Assembly (NCBI RefSeq): GCF_012932565.1 | Contig: NZ_JABBYJ010000001.1 | Span: 2,356,001-2,420,000 of the forward strand | Length of the DNA stretch: 64,000 bases | Source of the DNA: Sneathiella limimaris | Lineage (GTDB): Bacteria > Pseudomonadota > Alphaproteobacteria > Sneathiellales > Sneathiellaceae | Reading direction: 5' to 3' | Shown: positions 58,491-64,000 of the stretch, piece after piece | Layout: every line of letters starts with the position of its first letter | How positions within the stretch are numbered: position 1 is the stretch's first letter | Translations under genes and position numbers: made by a program | The notes under the pieces: generated by a model | Seen by the model: the letters and a program-made list of their open reading frames with translations, nothing else | Database searches by the model: none | What the model was told of the DNA's origin: nothing

Positions 58491-59423
58491 CTAATTGGGT
58501 GCCGGGCTTGAAATATGTGTGATGACTCCGGCATCCATTAATTCCTCTGTCGACGGATACCACATTTCATCTGCGCGACTTTGGAACATTTTTTCCAAGA
58601 ACCAGGATCTAACATTCGCAATGGCGTAAAGATTACGGTCCTGTTCCATTTCAGCTTTTGCATCAAAATTAAGAACGTCGTAGCCGGCGTCGATCCGATA
58701 CTGATGGAAGCCAAGTTTGGCCCCCGGGTTCAACTTTCGGCTCTTTCCACCAATAAAAACGGTCGTACAGGCAGAACTACATTCAGTTTCAACAAATGTC
58801 GCGAGTCCCTTTTCCCGGATCATTTTTGAGATGCCCCGAGCTTCATAAATATTGCCGCCAGGGCTTGTAAGGGCCACCGTGTGCAGATTTGGGTGTCTTT
58901 CCAGCAATTTTGCAAATACCTTGGTAACGCCTAATTCAATTGAACCTGTGAATGCGAGGGTATATCCGTCTTCGGAGGGGGTAAACTTATAGCGACTTGC
59001 GCGTTCTGCATCTCTTTTGGCTTGCCAAACTTTATCATCAGGCGCCGGTAGCGTCATTTGCCATGCGCCGTAGGCATATGTTGCGGTTAGCCAGAAAGCC
59101 AGAATAACACCGACCTGAGCGCCCCAAAAGTTGGCCATAGCCATTGTTCCATTTTCTTTGAGGTAAGCCTCTGCAGATCGAAAAACACCAAGTATCTGCC
59201 ATGTAAATACAATGCCATGGAATAAAATCATGAGGAAAAGGACTTCGCTCCGGAAGGCTGTATAATCTGCACCTTTAACAGGGCTTAGCCAATCCTGGGT
59301 GATAAAGATGAGGGCTCGAAGAAGGATGAAGTTGACCCAGAATGACCATGCGAAACTTTGCCGTCCATACCAATGATCAGCAATATAATTTTTTGTGTGT
59401 TGCAGTGGTTTCAGCATAGACAT
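58491..59423 (-). CDS. ClpP-like membrane protein (COG3904-type)
   Basis: A 310-residue membrane protein. The N-terminal half has about four hydrophobic helices. The C-terminal half is a ClpP/crotonase-fold domain with TSPGGNIYEARGIS, the nucleophile-like Ser in ECSSACTTVF, and PGAKLGFHQYR. It resembles predicted periplasmic ClpP-like proteases of COG3904. The real substrate and even protease activity are unproven. It is a single gene that converges with thiSG. Confidence 0.7.
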   Translation of the reverse strand: MSMLKPLQHTKNYIADHWYGRQSFAWSFWVNFILLRALIFITQDWLSPVKGADYTAFRSEVLFLMILFHGIVFTWQILGVFRSAEAYLKENGTMAMANFWGAQVGVILAFWLTATYAYGAWQMTLPAPDDKVWQAKRDAERASRYKFTPSEDGYTLAFTGSIELGVTKVFAKLLERHPNLHTVALTSPGGNIYEARGISKMIREKGLATFVETECSSACTTVFIGGKSRKLNPGAKLGFHQYRIDAGYDVLNFDAKAEMEQDRNLYAIANVRSWFLEKMFQSRADEMWYPSTEELMDAGVITHISSPAPN

Positions 59424-59505
59424 TCCTATGTCTGAATATCTTCTTGTCTAAATTTTGCCTGTGACCTCAAAAGCAGTAATTGCAGGCAAGGCGATCACCA
59501 TCCGA

Positions 59506-59979
59506 TTAATCCGTTGAAATCATACTTTTTGCGACTTGATCCGCAGACTGATCAAGTTTCATAAGTATTGAGTTAAGGCTCTGTTTTTCTTCCTGACTGA
59601 GGATAGATAACAGTTGTTTTTCGTACTCTAGGGCAAGTGGGATAATTCGGATTAACACGTCTTCGCCTTCTGAAGTCAAGAAAAGGGCGAATGATCGTCT
59701 GTCTTTTGCGACTGTTTTGCGGATCAGTCGTCCCGCCTTTTCCAGCTTATCGATTGCGCGACTGATATTGACCTTATCAAGCGATGCGAGCTCACCGACT
59801 TCTCGGGCAGTTAAACCGGGTTGCTCCCCAAGGATCGCTACAATACGCCATTCATGGATCGAGAGATCAAATTGGTTTGAGTAACTCTCGGCAAGAGTTC
59901 GACTAATGATGCCCGAAAGCTTGGTCAGGCGGTAAGGCAGAAAATTCTGTAACTTCAGGGGTGTTGTCTTTGTGGTCAT
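59506..59979 (-). CDS. MarR-family transcriptional regulator
   Basis: A 157-residue winged-helix dimer. The recognition region reads WRIVAILGEQPGLTAREVGELASLDKVNISRAIDKL and the wing KDRRSFALFLTSEG. MarR regulators usually repress a neighbouring gene and release it when a small ligand or oxidant binds. The closest genes are the ClpP-like protein (downstream) and the DsbA-like protein (37 bases upstream on the same strand). No Cys sensor is evident. Its targets are unknown. Confidence 0.85.
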   Translation of the reverse strand: MTTKTTPLKLQNFLPYRLTKLSGIISRTLAESYSNQFDLSIHEWRIVAILGEQPGLTAREVGELASLDKVNISRAIDKLEKAGRLIRKTVAKDRRSFALFLTSEGEDVLIRIIPLALEYEKQLLSILSQEEKQSLNSILMKLDQSADQVAKSMISTD

Positions 59980-60016
59980 TCCCTATATTCGGTGATTGAC
60001 TGTAAAAGAACAATCT

Positions 60017-60787
60017 TTAGTTGGTCGTTGAGTTATTTTTTGTCTCTCTGGCGTTTTGAACCAAACTCATCATCTGTTGAGGTGGAATTGCGCCTGCTGC
60101 GATCCGATCTCCGATGACGAAGGCTGGCGTACCAGATATTTCCAGAGCGTTTGCGAGGCTATATGTTTGATTGATTTTCTGACTAATGTCTTCAGATTTC
60201 ATGTCTTGTTCAAGCTGTGCGACGTTTAAACCAACCTCTTCAGCAATATTCAGGACCTTGGGACCGCTAAGATTGCCTCTGCTTTCCATCAAAGCAATGT
60301 GAAATTCCATATACTTTCCTTGGGCAATTGATGCCATTGCGGCGCGACTGGCGAAAACTGATGAATCACCTAGGATGGGGAACTCTTTTAGAACCAAACG
60401 CACATTTCCATCAGCTTTGACTACTTGCATTAGATCCGGAAAACTTTTCTTACAGTAACCGCAGCGATAATCAAAAAACTCAACGATGGTGACATCACCA
60501 TCTGGATTACCTGCTACAAAACTGAAACCGTCATTTTCAAGAGCTTTGCGGTGCAGATCCAACGCTTGTCGTTCTCGATTTTGTTTGGCTTCCGCGTCCG
60601 CGAGTTGAAGCTTCTGAATCATTTCCCGGATAATGGTAGGGTTTTCTAGAAGGTATGCGCGTACCTTGTTACCAAACTGTTCATCGTTTCGCGATTTGCC
60701 GAGTTGATAGAACTGAGCTCCAGCAAGAGCGATAAGACCTGCAATTAACAGACAAAGCAGAATTAGAACGCGATTGTTTTTGGACAT
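60017..60787 (-). CDS. DsbA-family thiol-disulfide oxidoreductase
   Basis: A 256-residue membrane-anchored periplasmic thioredoxin-fold protein. A single N-terminal helix (residues 6-25) is followed by a helical region to about residue 85, then DGDVTIVEFFDYRCGYC with the redox pair Cys109 and Cys112, and the cis-Pro loop EISGTPAFVIGD. The N-terminal helical extension resembles ScsC/Com1-like proteins that oligomerise. It could form or isomerise disulfides; the direction is not predictable. It is followed by the marR gene, 81 bases after the BepA-like gene. Confidence 0.85.
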   Translation of the reverse strand: MSKNNRVLILLCLLIAGLIALAGAQFYQLGKSRNDEQFGNKVRAYLLENPTIIREMIQKLQLADAEAKQNRERQALDLHRKALENDGFSFVAGNPDGDVTIVEFFDYRCGYCKKSFPDLMQVVKADGNVRLVLKEFPILGDSSVFASRAAMASIAQGKYMEFHIALMESRGNLSGPKVLNIAEEVGLNVAQLEQDMKSEDISQKINQTYSLANALEISGTPAFVIGDRIAAGAIPPQQMMSLVQNARETKNNSTTN

Positions 60788-60868
60788 TTAAACCCTAACT
60801 GACGTCAAAAGATTTATAACGAATATACGAATGTGAAGGGTAAATCAAAGCACATCCATGTGAGGTGG

Positions 60869-62221
60869 TTAGCTTTTGTCTTTCAGCAGGTTTTTTGAAA
60901 TGGCGATAATATCGTCAGCCCTAAGATATCCAGGGGTTCCAACTGGAAAAAGATTTTGTGCCCGCTTTGCATGAAAAGACGCCTTTTGGGCATTACCTAA
61001 AAGCATAAATCGCTCAGCTGAGGCTAACGCTAAATTGGCTTCATCTCCAATCCGGCTGTAAGCAGTGGCCAATTGATACCAGGTTCGGCTGTTATTCGGA
61101 TCATAGGCAAGGGCGGTTTTTAAGGTATCAACCGCTTCCTGGTCTGTTTGTGGTTGATTATTCGCAATCAACGATGTGCCGTAGAGTGTCAGAATTAAGG
61201 GCTCATATGGCGCTATTTCAGTTGCTGTCTTTAAAGGCGCGAGGGAGGCCGCAATATTCCCGTTCTCGTAAAGCATTTGCCCCTTTAGCTCATAAAAGTA
61301 AGGGTTTGTGGGATTTTCTAAAAGCAAGCTATCAATTTCCTTTAACCCTTTTTCGATATCAGGATGGCGGAAATAGGCAATCGCACGGGCGTAGCGGGCA
61401 AACTCACTTTTATCTTCAGGTGGGTATTGTTTAAGCGTTTCACGCAAGTTTTCGGTAAACCCAACCAGTTTTGCCTGAATGAATTTCAACGCACGAATAT
61501 CTTGAGGGGAATCTGGAACGTCCCGATAGGGTGATTTTTCCACCTGCCTTGCGAGAGCGGCGATCCTTTCATTGTTTATCGGGTGGCTCCGCCAATAGGG
61601 ATCGACTTTTCCGTAACTTATTTGTTCGTTTTGTTCGAGAATACGAAGGAACTCCATCATACCGCGTCCGGAGGTCCCAGTTCTTTCCAAATATCGCAAT
61701 GAAGCCTGATCCGCTGAAGATTCCTGCTCCCTGCTATATTTAAGAAAAGATTTTTGGGCGAGGGCCTGAGCGCCCCCAACAACTGCTACACCACCTTCAG
61801 CACCACCGGCAATAACAGCTGCAGCTCCCAACAAATAGCCAATGATGGATTTGGTGGTTGCATTTTTTAAGGCCTCTTGCGTTCGGGCAAGATGACCGCC
61901 AGCAATATGGCCAGTTTCATGGGCGATAATGCCCTTTAGTTGACTTGGACTTTCAACCCTTTCCAACAACCCGGTAAAGAAGAACATTCGCTGACCGCCA
62001 GCGACAAACGCATTTATAACCTTGTTATTGATCAGATGAATTGAGACATCATTTGCATTAAGTCCTGCTGCCGTAAAGAGAGGGGTTGCGTAGGACCGCA
62101 GGGTATGCTCAATTTCAGCATCCCGGATATAGGAAAGCTTTGGTTGATTAGCTGCAACCGGTTGCGTGAAAAAGGCCGATACCAGAATGACCGACAAAAA
62201 TGTTGTAAATCGTTTGTTCAA
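60869..62221 (-). CDS. BepA-like M48 metalloprotease with TPR repeats
   Basis: A 450-residue periplasmic protein with a signal peptide cut near PVAANQ. The zinc site is HETGH (101-105), with the downstream Glu in SREQESSADQASLRYLE. TPR repeats fill roughly residues 270-440. This layout matches BepA/YfgC, which aids outer-membrane protein assembly and degrades stalled ones. The start is TTG 62221 with AAAGGGA upstream. A tiny ATG frame of three codons starts eight bases before it and ends across the TTG. Its 5' end meets the divergent gamma-glutamyltransferase-like gene. Confidence 0.85.
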   Translation of the reverse strand: MNKRFTTFLSVILVSAFFTQPVAANQPKLSYIRDAEIEHTLRSYATPLFTAAGLNANDVSIHLINNKVINAFVAGGQRMFFFTGLLERVESPSQLKGIIAHETGHIAGGHLARTQEALKNATTKSIIGYLLGAAAVIAGGAEGGVAVVGGAQALAQKSFLKYSREQESSADQASLRYLERTGTSGRGMMEFLRILEQNEQISYGKVDPYWRSHPINNERIAALARQVEKSPYRDVPDSPQDIRALKFIQAKLVGFTENLRETLKQYPPEDKSEFARYARAIAYFRHPDIEKGLKEIDSLLLENPTNPYFYELKGQMLYENGNIAASLAPLKTATEIAPYEPLILTLYGTSLIANNQPQTDQEAVDTLKTALAYDPNNSRTWYQLATAYSRIGDEANLALASAERFMLLGNAQKASFHAKRAQNLFPVGTPGYLRADDIIAISKNLLKDKS

Positions 62222-63728
62222 CAGTTCATTCCCTTTGTTGAACTTTAAAGTTAAGAAGTGTCATAGCTCTCGTCAATGGAAGGCTCTAACATCTTTACTC
62301 GCTGCAGGCTCACTTTTATTTTTGGCGGCTTGCGAAGATAGCTCCACAACCCAACTTGGCGTAATCGGCAGTGTTGAGGGCCCACTTGGGGGAGCAGCGG
62401 CTGATGAGCCACGCGCTGTATTGATCGCTGAAGATATTCTGTCAGCCGGAGGAACTGCCGCGGACGCGGCCACGGCACTTTATTTTACCCTTTCTGTAAC
62501 CTATCCCGTCGCAGGTTCCTTAGGGGGCGGTGGTGAATGTCTTGCCTATAGCAAGCAAAACAACCGGATAGATAATCTGAAGTTTCCCGTTGGTGTTGGA
62601 GAGAAGGGGGGTGCCATTGGTATCCCAGGAAATATACGCGGCTTTGCTGCTCTTCATGCGCGCTACGGAAAACTGAGTTGGTCCAGCTTGCTGGCTCCGG
62701 CTGAGAAGCTGGCGAACTTCGGCGAAAATATGTCTCGGGCACAGTATATGGCCATGGCTGATGCTGGTCGGGATTTATATCTAGATCGTCAATTGCGAGA
62801 GTTATATCTGAGCGAGGACGGTACCCTTAAAAAGGAGGGATCTCGAATTCAGCAAATACGTCTGTCTTCCGTCTTGAGTAATATCCGCTCTAACGGCGGT
62901 GCTTTCTTCTATTCAGGTAATCTTGCGAAAGCCTTTATTGAAGAAGCAAATCGGATAGGGGGCGAGCTAACAACCACTGACCTTGTGTATTACAGGCCCG
63001 TTTGGCAGCAGGCGAATACATTTGATGTGGATGTTTTGACTGTCGGCACGTCAAACAGTGAATATGGAAAACTGTTTCAAAGTGTTTGGCAAAAAATGTT
63101 TCAGGGTAAAGGTTTCTTGCATATTGGAACTGATATTTCCTATGAGAAATTAGCTGAGTCTTCAGCAACTACATTCAAGGACTATGCCCGATATAATCCG
63201 TTCGGTGCGGGTGGACAGACCTCTTTCGTAACAGCAGATAATGAGGGTAATGCAGTTGCTTGTGTCGTTGGGCTAGGAAAACCATTCGGTTCAGGAAATG
63301 TTGGATCTATATCTGGAATCGTTCTTGCTGAACCTTTAACCGATAAGGATGCGGCCTTTCCAACGACACCAGTTCTCATCATGAACCGCCCCAATAAACT
63401 ATTGTTTTATGCGGGAGGGGTAACCGGTGGAGCCGCCGGTACATTGAGTTCTGTATACACGGCGCTCAAGGTGGTTGCTGAAAACAAAAGTTTGGATGAA
63501 GCGATCAGAGTGCCTCGCTTGTTTACGATGGGGCCAGGGTTACCTCTGCTTTACGAACGTGGCATTGAGCCTGATGTTTTGCAGGATTTGACCAAGGCCC
63601 ATCCGGTCATGTTGGAAGTCAACAAAATTGGGTCTGTAAACGCCATACATTGTGCTGAAGGAAAACCTGAATTCTGCCAATCGAGTGCAGATCCAAGAGG
63701 GTTTGGACTTTCGATAAATCAGCGATAA
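62187..63728 (+). CDS. Gamma-glutamyltransferase-like lipoprotein
   Basis: A 513-residue protein of the gamma-glutamyltranspeptidase (Ntn-hydrolase) family. An N-terminal hydrophobic leader ends in LFLAAC, so it is likely a lipoprotein (Cys49). GGTAADAATALYFTLSVTYP and GSLGGGGECLAY match the large subunit. The processing-site nucleophile region, TTHxSVVD in classical enzymes, reads GQTSFVTAD here, with Thr as the candidate nucleophile. GGVTGGAAGTLSSVYTAL is the small-subunit loop. The start is uncertain: ATG 62187 has AAGG upstream but overlaps the divergent protease gene by 35 bases, while TTG 62238 would give a shorter leader. The substrate is unknown; glutathione is only a guess. Confidence 0.72.
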   Translation: MTDKNVVNRLFNSSFPLLNFKVKKCHSSRQWKALTSLLAAGSLLFLAACEDSSTTQLGVIGSVEGPLGGAAADEPRAVLIAEDILSAGGTAADAATALYFTLSVTYPVAGSLGGGGECLAYSKQNNRIDNLKFPVGVGEKGGAIGIPGNIRGFAALHARYGKLSWSSLLAPAEKLANFGENMSRAQYMAMADAGRDLYLDRQLRELYLSEDGTLKKEGSRIQQIRLSSVLSNIRSNGGAFFYSGNLAKAFIEEANRIGGELTTTDLVYYRPVWQQANTFDVDVLTVGTSNSEYGKLFQSVWQKMFQGKGFLHIGTDISYEKLAESSATTFKDYARYNPFGAGGQTSFVTADNEGNAVACVVGLGKPFGSGNVGSISGIVLAEPLTDKDAAFPTTPVLIMNRPNKLLFYAGGVTGGAAGTLSSVYTALKVVAENKSLDEAIRVPRLFTMGPGLPLLYERGIEPDVLQDLTKAHPVMLEVNKIGSVNAIHCAEGKPEFCQSSADPRGFGLSINQR

Positions 63729-63763
63729 ATAGAAAAGTGTTATTTTCTTAAGGTAGTTGTCTC

Positions 63764-64000
63764 GTGATTACAGCATCTCGTGCAGATATTTCGCCCTTTT
63801 ATGCAATGGAAGTCATGAAGGCTGCCAATAAGAGGGAGGCAGAAGGCAAGCAGGTTTTTCACATGGAGGTTGGCCAGCCTGCAACTTCCGCCCCGGCTCC
63901 TGTTATGGAAGCTGCTAAGAAAGCGCTTGATACTCGACCTATTGGATACACTGAGGCCCTGGGAATTCCAGAATTGAGAGAGGCTATCGCTGGTCACTAT
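63764..64000 (+). CDS. Class I/II PLP aminotransferase, partial
   Basis: The first 79 residues of an aminotransferase cut by the window end. ISPFYAMEVMKAANKREAEG, HMEVGQPATSAPAPVMEAA and PIGYTEALGIPELREAI are typical of the fold-type I class I/II family, close to aspartate aminotransferases. The PLP Lys lies beyond the window, so the substrate cannot be named. The start is GTG 63764, with AAGG 12 bases upstream; an ATG at codon 15 is possible. It follows the gamma-glutamyltransferase-like gene by 35 bases. Confidence 0.75.
   Translation, partial: MITASRADISPFYAMEVMKAANKREAEGKQVFHMEVGQPATSAPAPVMEAAKKALDTRPIGYTEALGIPELREAIAGHY

Noticed and set aside
1-64000. CRISPR, prophage, transposon, toxin-antitoxin or restriction genes
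   Set aside because: No direct repeat array, integrase, transposase, portal or capsid, or nuclease-methylase pair could be identified; the content is housekeeping and metabolic.

Overview
The window looks like chromosomal DNA of an alphaproteobacterium with moderate GC, perhaps a marine Rhodospirillales- or Sneathiella-like lineage; the genus is a guess. The clade call rests on several things seen together: an NDUFA12-type complex I accessory subunit, an HdaA-type DnaA-related ATPase next to polyphosphate genes, a class II DAHP synthase, a CimA-type citramalate synthase, a long B12-dependent NrdJ, and the gene order NDUFA12 - mlaD - DUF2155 - aat - accC - accB - aroQ. Genes are dense, and GTG and TTG starts are common. 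I see no rRNA, tRNA, insertion sequence, prophage, CRISPR array or recognised defence locus. Only one gap exceeds 300 bases.

Left part (1-28.8 kb): a DMT permease and a D-amino-acid dehydrogenase, a crotonase, a lipoprotein hydrolase, gph, the glmU-glmS pair for UDP-GlcNAc, a membrane stress-type protein, a divergent solitary ProB-like kinase, a PAS protein, a CDF metal transporter, a succinate-semialdehyde dehydrogenase, glutathione reductase, class II DAHP synthase, a nicotinate phosphoribosyltransferase-like gene, an MFS permease, nadE, gltX, cysS, cimA, a TrmJ-type methyltransferase, an epoxide-hydrolase-like protein, rpsD with a good promoter and terminator, and terC.

Middle part (28.8-43.4 kb): purM-purN on the minus strand face a plus-strand run of a DUF2066 protein, a CDP-alcohol phosphatidyltransferase, a PerM-type permease, hdaA, a DUF2147 protein, ppk and ppx. 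Then come rnd, aspS and an EAL-domain protein. This joins purine synthesis, replication control, polyphosphate turnover and c-di-GMP signalling.

Right part (43.4-64 kb): a histidine catabolic operon hutI-hutH-hutU faces hutC across a promoter whose spacer holds a perfect 8-bp inverted repeat. Then come nrdJ, a 491-base gap, NDUFA12, mlaD, a DUF2155 protein, the minus-strand aroQ-accB-accC-aat group, a single-ORF ThiS-ThiG fusion, a ClpP-like membrane protease, and an envelope group (MarR regulator, DsbA-like thioredoxin, BepA-like M48 protease, gamma-glutamyltransferase-like lipoprotein). A partial aminotransferase runs off the end.

I found no clear-cut novel system. The best leads are the ThiS-ThiG fusion with an internal Gly-Gly-Gly, the ProB-like kinase with an insertion, a charged linker and a coupled 23-codon ORF, the operator embedded in the hut promoter, and the long nrdJ upstream region.
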